Below are positions 1 to 7,974 of a DNA stretch of 39,075 bases, one piece after another (the first letter of the stretch is position 1; each line of letters opens with the position of its first letter). The stretch is from contig JAIBBS010000067.1 in assembly GCA_019694555.1 (NCBI GenBank), forward strand, positions 1 to 39,075, given 5' to 3'. The stretch comes from Nannocystaceae bacterium (lineage in GTDB: Bacteria > Myxococcota_A > Polyangia > Nannocystales > Nannocystaceae). The notes beneath the pieces were generated by a model, which saw only the letters and a list, made by a program, of their open reading frames with translations, had not been told where the DNA came from and did no database searches. The position numbers and the translations under genes are program-made.

Positions 1-1372
1 GCGAGACCACGGCTGCAGGTTCGACCGCGGGCGTCGGCCCGGCTGCGGTCGCGTCGCGGGGTGCAGGCGCGGCGACGGCCGCAGGCGGCGACGCGGGCGC
101 CTCGGGCGGCGCCGCGTCGCGCCCCACCGCCGTCGCCGTGGGCGGTGCCGCATCCGCGAGCGCCGCGATCGCCGGCTCGCTCGCCGCGTCGCGATCGCGT
201 CGACGCAGGTCGGCGCCCCACCACAGTGCGGTCGCGAGCGCGGCGGTTCCGATCGCAGCGCCGAGCGCCAGCGGCAACAGCCACGGCCGCGCGCGTGGCC
301 GCGATGGCGGCGAGATCGCCGGGGCCACCTCCGCGGCCGGCACGGCGGTGGCGTAGCGCGCCCGCAGCTCGGGCGCCGGTTGTGGCAACGCCTCGGTCGG
401 TACCACCGTCGCACCGCGCCCGGTGCCGACGAACTGCAGCTCCTGCCGCAACGCCTCCGCGCTCGCCGGCCGCAGTGCGCGGTCCTTGCACAGACAGCGC
501 GCGACCAGGGCCTCGAGCTCGGCGGGCACGCCGGGCACGCGCGAACGCAGCAGCGGCGCGGCCTCGAACAGCTGGCAGTACAGCAGCGCCGCCATGCTCG
601 GCCGCTGCCACGGCGGCTCGCCGACGATCATCTGGTAGAGCATCACGCCCAGCGCATACAGATCGGCGCGACCGTCGAGCGGCTCGCCGCGGACCTGCTC
701 GGGCGACATCGACGCCGGCGTGCCGAAGACCTCGCCGGAGCGCGTGAGTCCGCGTTCCTGTGGCGAGAGGCGCTCGGGCTTCGCGAGGCCGAAGTCGATG
801 ATCTTGATCGTGGTGTGACCGTGCGGATCGTCGGTCACGAACACGTTGGAGGCCTTGAGATCGCGATGCACGATGCCGGCCTCGTGGGCGCAGGCGAGCC
901 CGGCGGCGACCTGCATCGCGATGTCCCGCGCCTGCATCCACGGCAGCGGCCCGCGCTCGCGCAGCAGCTGCGACAGCGTGCGGCCGTGCAGCCGCTCCAT
1001 CACCACGAACGGCCGGCCCGGCGCCGCGAAGCCGAGGTCGGTGACCGCGACGATGTTGGGATGCGCGAGTCGACCGACCAACCTCGCCTCGCGTTGCAGC
1101 CGTTCGCACAGCTCCGGGTCGGCGAGCTCCGCCGCGACGACCTTGATCGCGACGGTGCGTCCGATCCCGACGTGCTGGGCTTCCCACACCTCGCCCATGC
1201 CGCCGCGGCCCAGCGGCGCCAGCAGGCGGTAGCGCTCGTCGAGCTCGAGCCCGGCATGGAACGGACGCGAGGGAGTCGGCGGTTGCCGCACGAGACCGCT
1301 CGCGGTGGCATCGCCCGCGAGCGTGTCCGCGGTCGCCATCTCGGACCGCGACGTCTGGATCTCACCGCCCAC
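1..1372 (-). CDS. Membrane Ser/Thr protein kinase (C-terminus cut by window)
   Basis: Transmembrane eukaryotic-type Ser/Thr kinase, 457 codons visible before the window edge. Reading from GTG at 1372, the glycine loop GRGGMGEV is near residues 55-62, the ATP-binding Lys in VAIKVV near 77, the catalytic HRDLKASN near 169-176 and the Mg-binding DFGLAK near 193-198. The activation segment has GTPASMSPEQ. A single hydrophobic helix ending in ALWWGA lies at about 362-384, followed by an Ala/Pro-rich external stalk that runs off the window. The kinase domain is therefore cytoplasmic and an unseen sensor part is outside. ATG at 1339 is an alternative start; I prefer GTG 1372 because a TATGCT -10 lies 12 nt upstream of it. 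The kinase call is firm; the signal sensed is unknown. Confidence 0.93.
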   Translation of the reverse strand, partial: MGGEIQTSRSEMATADTLAGDATASGLVRQPPTPSRPFHAGLELDERYRLLAPLGRGGMGEVWEAQHVGIGRTVAIKVVAAELADPELCERLQREARLVGRLAHPNIVAVTDLGFAAPGRPFVVMERLHGRTLSQLLRERGPLPWMQARDIAMQVAAGLACAHEAGIVHRDLKASNVFVTDDPHGHTTIKIIDFGLAKPERLSPQERGLTRSGEVFGTPASMSPEQVRGEPLDGRADLYALGVMLYQMIVGEPPWQRPSMAALLYCQLFEAAPLLRSRVPGVPAELEALVARCLCKDRALRPASAEALRQELQFVGTGRGATVVPTEALPQPAPELRARYATAVPAAEVAPAISPPSRPRARPWLLPLALGAAIGTAALATALWWGADLRRRDRDAASEPAIAALADAAPPTATAVGRDAAPPEAPASPPAAVAAPAPRDATAAGPTPAVEPAAVVS

Positions 1373-1384
1373 GAATCGCGAACG

Positions 1385-1390
1385 AGCATA
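1385..1390 (-). promoter_or_regulatory. Candidate -10 box (TATGCT) of the kinase gene
   Basis: TATGCT on the minus strand, 12 nt before GTG 1372 and fitting TAnnnT. No convincing -35 is visible. The would-be spacer lies inside the inverted repeat at 1391-1431, so that hairpin may also affect this promoter. Confidence 0.45.
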
Positions 1391-1431
1391 GCACCGTACG
1401 GCGGGCGCACCGGCGACCCGCCGTACGGTGC
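1391..1431 (-). terminator. Perfect 15-bp inverted repeat, probable terminator of the propeller lipoprotein gene
   Basis: Arms 1391-1405 and 1417-1431 are perfectly complementary around an 11-nt loop. The structure begins 6 nt past the stop of the upstream minus-strand gene (1438-2589). There is no long T-run after it, as is usual in very GC-rich genomes, so it could also be an operator or mRNA-stabilising hairpin. It abuts the -10 of the kinase gene. Confidence 0.6.
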
Positions 1432-1437
1432 CGCGGT

Positions 1438-2589
1438 TCACGGCAGCCGCACGCGCACCAGCGCCGGCGCCGGATTGCCGCCAGCGAGGAATTCACCCAG
1501 GCCAAAGCTCGTGACGTACAGGGCACGCGCATCGCCCTCGCCCGCGAACTCGAGGCTCGCGGGGAAGTCCAGCGGCGCCCCCTCGGCCAGCACCTCGACG
1601 CTGCCGTCGTCGCCGATGCGCACCACACGATTGCTGCGGTTGATCGCAGCCACCACGGTGCCGTCGGTATCGAGCGTGATGCCGTCGAGGCCCGCGAGCT
1701 CGCAATCGGGCCCCGCGATCGTGGCGGGCGCGCCGGCGCTGCCGTCGGCCTCGATCGGCACGCGCACGAGCACGCCCTGGTCGCCGCCGGCGACGATCAA
1801 CGCGTCGCCGTCGCGCACGATACCGTTGGCGCCCACGGCGATGTCGCTGGTGCCACCGCAGTTGCTGGGGTCGCCCGCCAGCCCCGCATCTTGCAGCCAC
1901 GGCGTCGCGAGACCGTCGCCGTCGATCGCGAACACGCCGCCATAGACCGAGTCGGTCACGTACAGCGTGCCGTCGTCGCCCCACGCGAAGCCGTTGGGGA
2001 ACACCATCGCAGGATCGGACGCCCACAGCGTCGCATCGCCGCCATCGACCCCGGCGCGGTAGATGCCGGCCTGCAGGTCCGCGGTGAACGACACCACCGC
2101 GGCGTAGAGCTGGCCGTCGCCGTCGAGCGTCACGCCGGTGACGAAGCTGGTGTTGGGTGGTGGCGGCGGCGTGTTGGCGAACGCCGTGCGTGCGCCGTCG
2201 GCCAGCGCGACGCGTTCGACCGCGCCGGTGAAGGCGAAGCCGAGCACGGCCTCGTCGCCGTCGATGACGAGACCCTCGGGCAGCTCGTACGCGGCGGGGT
2301 CGAACGCGACCACGACCTCGAGCTCGACCTCGCCGCCGGTGGTCGTGTCGCCGGTGCTGCCGCTGTCGGCAGCGGTCGAGCTGCTGCCGCTGCTGCTGCC
2401 GTCGTCGGTCGTGGTCGCGTCGCTGCTCTGGGCGCCGGTGCTGGCCGTGCTCGTGCTGCCGCCGGAGCTGTCCGCGTCGCTGGTCTGGCTGCCGGTCGAA
2501 GCATCGTCGCCGGCTCCGCCACCGTCGTCGGCGCAGGCGGAAAGCAGCGGCAGGAGCGTCATGAGGGTCTTGGCAATCGCGCGTCGCAT
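1438..2589 (-). CDS. SMP-30/NHL-like beta-propeller lipoprotein
   Basis: 383-residue exported lipoprotein. It opens with a lipoprotein signal peptide ending LLPLLSAC (Cys19), followed by a roughly 60-residue Ser/Thr/Gly/Asp stalk. The remainder is built of repeated blades with motifs such as VTGVTLDGDGQLYAAV, FAWGDDGTLYVTDS, LDGITLDTDGTVVAA and ASLEFAGEGDARALYVTS. These resemble SMP-30/gluconolactonase and NHL six-blade propellers. ATG 2589 was chosen over an upstream in-frame start at 2640 because the signal peptide begins there and AAAGGGAT precedes it on the mRNA. It is transcribed divergently from a LysR regulator, which may control it. Substrate or ligand unknown; enzymatic activity is not shown. 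Confidence 0.85.
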   Translation of the reverse strand: MRRAIAKTLMTLLPLLSACADDGGGAGDDASTGSQTSDADSSGGSTSTASTGAQSSDATTTDDGSSSGSSSTAADSGSTGDTTTGGEVELEVVVAFDPAAYELPEGLVIDGDEAVLGFAFTGAVERVALADGARTAFANTPPPPPNTSFVTGVTLDGDGQLYAAVVSFTADLQAGIYRAGVDGGDATLWASDPAMVFPNGFAWGDDGTLYVTDSVYGGVFAIDGDGLATPWLQDAGLAGDPSNCGGTSDIAVGANGIVRDGDALIVAGGDQGVLVRVPIEADGSAGAPATIAGPDCELAGLDGITLDTDGTVVAAINRSNRVVRIGDDGSVEVLAEGAPLDFPASLEFAGEGDARALYVTSFGLGEFLAGGNPAPALVRVRLP

Positions 2590-2635
2590 GGTGGGTGATC
2601 CCTTTCGGTCTCCCCAGGCTGGGCCCACCCCACGC

Positions 2636-2649
2636 TGCATCCAAATGCA
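2636..2649. promoter_or_regulatory. Short dyad TGCAT-N4-ATGCA in the divergent promoter region
   Basis: Inverted repeat TGCAT/ATGCA with a 4-nt centre between the lipoprotein gene and the LysR gene. LysR-type regulators bind short interrupted dyads in such divergent regions, so this is a candidate operator. The exact T-N11-A form is not matched. Confidence 0.35.
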
Positions 2650-2661
2650 AGGTTCTCATCG

Positions 2662-2689
2662 TTGATCCTGCACGCCGTGCAGGTATGCT
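2662..2689 (+). promoter_or_regulatory. Candidate promoter of the LysR gene with a dyad in its spacer
   Basis: TTGATC (2662-2667), a 16-bp spacer, then TATGCT (2684-2689), 7 nt before ATG 2697. The spacer is almost filled by a perfect 7-bp inverted repeat, CCTGCAC (2667-2673), GCC, GTGCAGG (2677-2683). A protein bound there would block or reshape the promoter, which fits the autoregulation common in LysR genes. Confidence 0.5.
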
Positions 2690-2696
2690 CGCAGCC

Positions 2697-3605
2697 ATGG
2701 ATCGCAGCCCGCTGGCCGCCCTCGACGCCAACCTGCTGGTCGCCCTCGACGCGCTGCTCGAGACGCGACACGTCGAGCGCGCGGCTCGGCGGCTGTCGGT
2801 CTCGCCCTCGGCGATGAGTCACACGCTCGCGCGCCTGCGCGCGCTGCTCGACGATCCCCTGCTCGTGCGGGTGGGTCGCGCCATGGCTCCGACCGCGCGT
2901 GCGCGCGCGCTGGCCGGGCCGCTGCGCGAGGGCCTGGCGCTGCTCGAGTCGGTCATCGCCGCGCCACCGCGCTTCGACCCCGCACGCGAGCGCCGGAGCC
3001 TGCGCATCGCCGCGGTCGACTTCGCCCAGGCCCTGCTGGTGCCCGCGCTCGCGCGCGAGTTCGCGGCCGCGGCCCCCGGCGTCGACCTGGTGGTGTTGCC
3101 GTTCGGCTCGGGCTCCGCCGCTGCGCTCGCCCACGACGAGATCGATCTGGGCCTGTCGGGTGCGCGCACGGTCACAGGCCTGCGCGCGCGCGAGCTGCAT
3201 CGCGAACCGTTCGTGTGCCTGCTGCGGCGTGGACACCCAGCGCTGCGCGCACGGCTGACGGTCAAGCGCTTCGCCGCGCTCGAGCACGTGCTCATCTCGC
3301 CGGCGGGCGCGGTCCCCGGCACCGTCGGCAAGGCCCTGCGCAAGCGCGGGCTCGAGCGGCGCATCTCGGTGGTCGTGCCCAACTTCAACGTCGCGGCCGA
3401 GATCGTCGCGAGCTCCGATCGCGTGCTGACCTGCGGCGAGCGCTCGGCCGCGGCCGCGCGCCGCTGGCTGCCGGTCGAGATCGTCGCGCCGCCGCTGCCG
3501 CTCGAGCCGTTCCCGCTGTCGATGTTCTGGCACGAGCGCCACGAGCACGACCCGTTCCTGGCGTGGGCGCGCACGCGCATCGAAGCGGTCGCCGCCGCCG
3601 CGTGA
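2697..3605 (+). CDS. LysR-family transcriptional regulator
   Basis: 302-residue DNA-binding regulator. The N-terminal winged helix-turn-helix is clear: LLVALDALLETRHVERAARRL then VSPSAMSHTLARLRALLDDPLLVR, about residues 10-60. The C-terminal part follows the periplasmic-binding-like effector fold (LRIAAVDFAQALLVPALARE, DEIDLGLSGA, FVCLLRRGHPAL). The 'LDANLLVALDALL' start and 'DPLLVRVGRAMAPTARA' resemble the NodD/LeuO branch of the family. ATG 2697 was chosen over ATG 2685 and GTG 2595 because conserved sequence starts there and a -10 lies just upstream. Divergent from the propeller lipoprotein gene, its likely target. Effector unknown. Confidence 0.9.
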   Translation: MDRSPLAALDANLLVALDALLETRHVERAARRLSVSPSAMSHTLARLRALLDDPLLVRVGRAMAPTARARALAGPLREGLALLESVIAAPPRFDPARERRSLRIAAVDFAQALLVPALAREFAAAAPGVDLVVLPFGSGSAAALAHDEIDLGLSGARTVTGLRARELHREPFVCLLRRGHPALRARLTVKRFAALEHVLISPAGAVPGTVGKALRKRGLERRISVVVPNFNVAAEIVASSDRVLTCGERSAAAARRWLPVEIVAPPLPLEPFPLSMFWHERHEHDPFLAWARTRIEAVAAAA

Positions 3606-3683
3606 GCGCGCGTGTGCGCCAGCTCGCGTCGGGATCGTCGCGGGCGACGCAACCGCTGGCGCGCACCGGCATCATCGGCGGGC

Positions 3684-6266
3684 ATGCCTTCGCGCCCTCG
3701 CCTGGCCCCCTGGCTCGCCTCGATCGCCCTGGTCGCGTCCGCCTGCGGCGACGACGGGCCCGCGCATGGCGGTGACGCGTCCGAAGGCAGCACCGCCGCA
3801 GACGGCACCAGCGCCGGCACCTCGACCGCCACGACGATGATCGCGGACGACACCGGCTCGGGCACCGCGACCACCGGCATCGATCCCGGGCAGGCGCAGC
3901 TGGTGCTGCACTTCGGCGACGACGTGTCCGCGGCCGTGCGCGCGCGCGTGGTCGAGCACCTCGAGGCGGTCGCGACCATGCCCGTGGTCGAGCTCGACGC
4001 CGCCGACGAGCTCGGCGCACTGCACCCCGACAGCTGGGTGCTGGGCTTCGGCGACAACCCCTCGACGCGCGCGTTGATCCCCGCGGCCGAGCGCGACGCC
4101 GCGGCGCCCGAGAGCGTGCTGCTGCGCAGCGGCACCGTCGCGGGCGTCACGGCGCTGGTCGCCGACGGCGCGGCCATGGACGGCGGCGCGCTGACGCACG
4201 GCAACCTCGGCGTCGGCTTCGCCGCGTACGCGTTGCTCGAGCAGCTGGGCTTCGCGTTCCTGCACCCGCTGCAGGCCACGCGCCCCGCGGCGTTGCCCGA
4301 GTCGCTGCCGCAGATCGACGAGTCCAGCGCGCCGCGGTGGCCCATCCGCGGCGTGCAGCTGCACACGATGCACCCGCTCGAGCTCACCGAGCTGCTGCAG
4401 GGCTGGGGCCCCGGCGATCCCGAGGACGCGGCGGGGTGGCAGGCGATGCTGCCGCAGTGGGACGCGTTCCTCGAGTGGATGATCGCCAACCGCCAGAACC
4501 GCGTGCACTGGCTGCTGCTGTGGTCGCAGGGCTGGGCCGAATTCGGCGACAGCAGCGAGCGCCGCGATCGCCTGCACACCCTGGTCGATCGCGCGCACGA
4601 CTTCGGCGTGTGGGCCGGCGTCGACGTGCCCATCCGGCTGCACCAACAGAACACCTGGCGGCTGGTCCGCACCGACTCGGGCGTGCTCGACGAGGAGCTG
4701 GCCGAGCTGCGCGACCACGTCGACTGGCTGATGGAGGCCGAGTTCGACTACCTCGCGACCGAGAGCGGCACGACCGAGTTCACCTCGCCCGACGACACCC
4801 GCATGGTCGCGTGGATGGACGAGCTCGCGATCCACCTCGACGAGGCCCACGGCCGCACCGCGCTCATCAAGATCCACACCTCCAGCGGCCAGACCGTCGA
4901 GCACTACGACGATCCGTGGACCGGCGAGCCGCTCAACTTCAACTTCCTGCCGCACTACGCCGATCCGCGGCTGGGCATCATGCCGCACACGGTGCAGCAC
5001 TACGCGGTCGACGACCCCGCGCCGACCTACGGCAACACCGACTTCGGCTTCATGTTCGACTTCATGGCGCGCGAGGCCGGCTCGCGCACGGTGGTGTGGC
5101 ACCCCGAGGTCGCGTACTGGGTCAGCTTCGACATCGACGTGCCGCTGTTGCTGCCGCTGTACGCCGAGCGGCGGCTGCACGATCTACGCCTGCTCGCCGC
5201 GGCCGAGGACGCCGGTGCCACCGGCAGCGGTCGCAACGCCGGCGCGCCCGTCGACGGTGCGCTGACGTTCTCGAGTGGCTGGGAGTGGGGCTATTGGGTG
5301 CAGGAGGTCGTGGCCGCGCGCGCGGCGTGGGATCCCCGAACCGAGCTCGACGACGACGCCGCACTGTTCGCCGCCCTCGATCCGATCGCGCGGCCGTTCG
5401 GCGCCGCGGGTCCGCAGATCACCGCGCTGCTGGTACAGCTGGCGCGGGCACAGCACGAGCTGCTCATCGAAGGCCGCGTCGACGGCGTCGCGCCCGACGA
5501 CGTCGTGCGCCGCAACGGCCAGGCCTACCTGCAGGGCTGGGAGCCGTTCGACGATCTCACCGACCTGGGCCAGGACGTGCCGGGGCTGACCTTCACCATG
5601 ACGCAGCCCGAGAAGCTCGGCCTGGTCGAGATGCGCAACCCGCTGCACGAGCCGCCGGGCTACACCGCCGAGCTCGACCCGCTGCTCGCCGCGATGGCGA
5701 CGCGCTTCGACGAGATCGCCGACGGGTTCGAGGCCCTGGCACCGATGATCCCCGACCTTGCCATGCCGCTGTACCTCGACCTCGCCGACGGCGCGCGCAT
5801 GACCGCACTGCGCGCGCAGCAGGTGCACGCGCTGTACCTGTACGTCGACGGCGTGTACGACCAGCCCGACGCCGTGCAGCAGGCGCGGCTGCAGGACGCC
5901 CGCGATGCGCTCGACGCCGCCGCGGTGCTGGTCGCGGCCCACGAGGCCAACTATCGCGTCGATCCCGATCGCATCGCGGCGTGGCGGCCCAACCCCACGG
6001 CCTACGACTTCACGTACCTGTGGACCGTGCGCTCGCTGTACTACTGGTGGCGCGACGAGGCCAAGGCCGTGCTCTACCCGGCCAACCCCTGCTACCTCAA
6101 CATCATCGATCCGGTCCTGGTCGGCTTCGGCGAGGGCACGCTCACCGACGCCTCCGCCGCACTCGCCGCGCTCTTCGACGCGGTGCCCGGACTCGGCGCG
6201 GTCGCGGAGTGCCTGTCGGTGCCCGTGGGCGGCCCCGAGCTGCCGCCGCCGGGTCTGCGCGAGTGA
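3684..6266 (+). CDS. Large glycosidase-like lipoprotein, function unassigned
   Basis: 860-residue lipoprotein: signal peptide with lipobox VASAC (Cys21), a Ser/Thr/Gly stalk to about residue 60, then a large globular part. An alpha/beta N-terminal region (QLVLHFGDD, VLGFGDNP, GVGFAAYALLEQLGFAFLHP) precedes a probable TIM barrel starting PRWPIRGVQLHTMHP. This resembles the layout of GH67/GH20-type enzymes, where a helper domain precedes the barrel and the strand begins 'R.RG.'. Barrel-like elements include MIANRQNRVHWLLLWSQ, GVDVPIRLHQQNTW and EFDYLATESGTTEFT, the last holding acidic residues that could be catalytic. The C-terminal third is helical and rich in Trp/Tyr. The glycosidase link is from motif layout only. 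ATG 3684 chosen for the signal peptide; the frame is open upstream. Confidence 0.75.
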   Translation: MPSRPRLAPWLASIALVASACGDDGPAHGGDASEGSTAADGTSAGTSTATTMIADDTGSGTATTGIDPGQAQLVLHFGDDVSAAVRARVVEHLEAVATMPVVELDAADELGALHPDSWVLGFGDNPSTRALIPAAERDAAAPESVLLRSGTVAGVTALVADGAAMDGGALTHGNLGVGFAAYALLEQLGFAFLHPLQATRPAALPESLPQIDESSAPRWPIRGVQLHTMHPLELTELLQGWGPGDPEDAAGWQAMLPQWDAFLEWMIANRQNRVHWLLLWSQGWAEFGDSSERRDRLHTLVDRAHDFGVWAGVDVPIRLHQQNTWRLVRTDSGVLDEELAELRDHVDWLMEAEFDYLATESGTTEFTSPDDTRMVAWMDELAIHLDEAHGRTALIKIHTSSGQTVEHYDDPWTGEPLNFNFLPHYADPRLGIMPHTVQHYAVDDPAPTYGNTDFGFMFDFMAREAGSRTVVWHPEVAYWVSFDIDVPLLLPLYAERRLHDLRLLAAAEDAGATGSGRNAGAPVDGALTFSSGWEWGYWVQEVVAARAAWDPRTELDDDAALFAALDPIARPFGAAGPQITALLVQLARAQHELLIEGRVDGVAPDDVVRRNGQAYLQGWEPFDDLTDLGQDVPGLTFTMTQPEKLGLVEMRNPLHEPPGYTAELDPLLAAMATRFDEIADGFEALAPMIPDLAMPLYLDLADGARMTALRAQQVHALYLYVDGVYDQPDAVQQARLQDARDALDAAAVLVAAHEANYRVDPDRIAAWRPNPTAYDFTYLWTVRSLYYWWRDEAKAVLYPANPCYLNIIDPVLVGFGEGTLTDASAALAALFDAVPGLGAVAECLSVPVGGPELPPPGLRE

Positions 6267-6294
6267 CCGCGCGCGGGCGGGCGCACTTTTCCGC

Positions 6295-6300
6295 TACGCT
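6295..6300 (+). promoter_or_regulatory. Candidate -10 box (TACGCT), acyltransferase gene
   Basis: GCTACGCT with its last base 9 nt before ATG 6310. This is the same GCTAnnnT element that precedes several other first genes here. No clear -35 is seen. Confidence 0.4.
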
Positions 6301-6309
6301 GCCGCGCGC

Positions 6310-6897
6310 ATGTCCGCCACCGCCCGCACGATCGCACGCGCCTGGCTCGCCACCATGGGAGGCTGGCGCTTCGTCGGCGAGGTGCCCAAGCTCCGCAAGG
6401 CGGTCTACCTCGCGGTGCCGCACACCGCGAACCAAGACGGCCTGCTGCTGGTGCTGCTGACCAAGTCGGTCGAGATGGACATCGCGTGGATGGTCAAGGA
6501 CGCGTGGGGCAAGGGCCTCACCGGACCGATGGTGCGTGCGTTCGGTGGCGTGCCGATCGATCGCTCCGCGCCGCATGGCATGGTCGATCAGATGGTCGCG
6601 GAGTTCGAGCGCCGCGACGACTTCCACCTCGTGATCCCGCCCGAGGGCACGCGCAAGCGCGCCGAGTGCTGGAAGTCGGGCTTCTACCGCATCGCACTGG
6701 GCGCCAAGGTCCCGGTGGTGCCGGGCTTCCTCGACTACCGCAACAAGGTCGGTGGCTTCGGCGATCCGATCACGCTCACCGGCGACGTGCGCGTCGACAT
6801 GGACGCGATCCGGGCGTTCTACGGCGACGCCGCGCCGATGGCCCGCTACCCCGAGAAGTTCGGCCCCATCCGCCTGCGCGAGGAAGACGGCGCCTGA
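6310..6897 (+). CDS. PlsC-like 1-acyl-glycerol-3-phosphate acyltransferase family protein
   Basis: 195-residue acyltransferase of the lysophosphatidate acyltransferase (PlsC) superfamily, which transfers acyl chains to a lipid or lipid-like acceptor at the membrane. The HX4D catalytic motif appears as PHTANQDG (His and Asp spaced by four), and the acceptor-binding motif as PPEGTRKR. FGGVPIDR is the usual third motif. The protein is short and lacks the N-terminal membrane helices of full-length PlsC, as in the compact group found in many proteobacteria. Its start at ATG 6310 matches the family and lies 9 nt after a TACGCT element. It follows the glycosidase-like gene by 43 nt but probably has its own promoter. 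Real acceptor unknown. Confidence 0.88.
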   Translation: MSATARTIARAWLATMGGWRFVGEVPKLRKAVYLAVPHTANQDGLLLVLLTKSVEMDIAWMVKDAWGKGLTGPMVRAFGGVPIDRSAPHGMVDQMVAEFERRDDFHLVIPPEGTRKRAECWKSGFYRIALGAKVPVVPGFLDYRNKVGGFGDPITLTGDVRVDMDAIRAFYGDAAPMARYPEKFGPIRLREEDGA

Positions 6898-6907
6898 GAC
6901 CCGGCGC

Positions 6908-6920
6908 GGACCCTCGGTCC
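6908..6920. terminator. Weak hairpin between convergent genes
   Basis: GGACC-CTC-GGTCC in the 46-bp gap between the convergent acyltransferase and epimerase genes. A 5-bp stem with a 3-nt loop could serve both directions, but it is weak. Confidence 0.25.
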
Positions 6921-6943
6921 AGTCGGCATCGTCGGACAGTCGC

Positions 6944-7885
6944 TCAGTGCGCGACGTGCTCGGCGAACCACTGCGCGGTGAGTCGCAGCCCCTCGTCGAG
7001 CGGCGTGGGCTCGCCGACGCGGCGCACGAACTCGGTCTCGTCGATGGCAGAGCGCTCGACGTCGCCGGGCCGGCGCGGCGCGTAGCTCAGCGGCACCTCG
7101 CGACCGAGCGCGCGCATCAGCCCGCGCGCGATGTCGGCGGTGGTCGCGGGCACGCCGGTGCAGACGTTGAGCACCTCGACGTCGAGGTCGCCGCGCGCGG
7201 CGATGACGTTCGCGCGCACGCAGTCGCGCACGTAGACGTAGTCGCGGATGCAGCCGTCGTCGCCGGTCTCGCGCCGGGCGGTGATGGTGATCGACTCGCC
7301 GCGGAGGATCTGCGCGCAGAACACCGCGATGGCCGCGGCGCCGTGGTTGCTCTGGCGCGGGCCGTAGACGTTGCCGTAGCGCAGGATGTTGACCGCGATG
7401 CCGTGCTCGCGCGAGGCCGCGCGCAGGTAGTACTCGACCGCGAGTTTGCTGCACGCGTACGGGCTCATCGGGAACACCGGCGAGTCGACCTTGGCCTTGG
7501 TGCCCTCGGGCACGTCACCGTAGATCGCACCGCCGGTGCTGGCGAAGACCAACCGCGACACGCCGTGACGCAGGCACGCCTGCAGCACGACCAGGCTGCC
7601 CATGACGTTGACCTCGGCGTCGAGCAACGGATCGCGCACGCTCTTGGTCACGTTCGCGACCGCGGCGTGGTGGCTGACGACGTCGGGCTTCACCTCCGCG
7701 AACGCGCGCTCGATGCCGTCGCGGTCGGTGACGCTGCCCTGGATGAAGCGCGCGCCGTCGGGGCAGCGGTTGTGCCCCTCCTCGCGCGCGACGCCCAGCA
7801 CCACGACCTCGTGGCCAGCGGCCAGCAGGCCCTCGGCCACGTGGCTGCCGACGAAGCCGGCACCACCGGTGACGAGGATGCGCAT
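6944..7885 (-). CDS. NAD-dependent epimerase/dehydratase (UDP-glucose 4-epimerase-like)
   Basis: 313-residue extended short-chain dehydrogenase, the family that epimerises or dehydrates nucleotide sugars for polysaccharide and glycolipid synthesis. The N-terminal Rossmann motif GGAGFVGS is at residues 7-14. The catalytic Tyr-Lys pair is in SPYACSKLAVEYY with the upstream Ser/Thr in FASTGGAIYG. RYGNVYGPRQ and the IRDYVYVRDCVRANV block are typical of the GalE/WbpP-like branch. Length is normal for the group. ATG 7885 begins directly at MRILVTGGAG. A 6-bp hairpin sits just upstream (7891-7909). It lies downstream of the esterase gene on the same strand with an 89-bp gap, so co-transcription is possible but not shown. 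Sugar substrate cannot be read from sequence. Confidence 0.9.
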   Translation of the reverse strand: MRILVTGGAGFVGSHVAEGLLAAGHEVVVLGVAREEGHNRCPDGARFIQGSVTDRDGIERAFAEVKPDVVSHHAAVANVTKSVRDPLLDAEVNVMGSLVVLQACLRHGVSRLVFASTGGAIYGDVPEGTKAKVDSPVFPMSPYACSKLAVEYYLRAASREHGIAVNILRYGNVYGPRQSNHGAAAIAVFCAQILRGESITITARRETGDDGCIRDYVYVRDCVRANVIAARGDLDVEVLNVCTGVPATTADIARGLMRALGREVPLSYAPRRPGDVERSAIDETEFVRRVGEPTPLDEGLRLTAQWFAEHVAH

Positions 7886-7890
7886 GCAGT

Positions 7891-7909
7891 GCCCGGGCTA
7901 TCACCGGGC
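7891..7909 (-). promoter_or_regulatory. Hairpin immediately upstream of the epimerase start
   Basis: Arms 7891-7896 (GCCCGG) and 7904-7909 (CCGGGC) with a 7-nt loop, ending 5 nt before the epimerase ATG. It may end the upstream esterase transcript or affect access to the epimerase start; the sequence does not decide. Confidence 0.3.
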
Positions 7910-7974
7910 CGCGCGCAGTGTCAAGCCGAGCGGGCGGGCGCGCCGCTTTCGCGCAGCGTCGGCTGCTGCGACGT

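Noticed and set aside
380..1945. 521-codon open frame on the plus strand
   Set aside because: It lies opposite the kinase and propeller genes, crosses their boundary, and its translation is Arg/Ala/His-rich with no motif. Long antisense frames are expected at this GC content.
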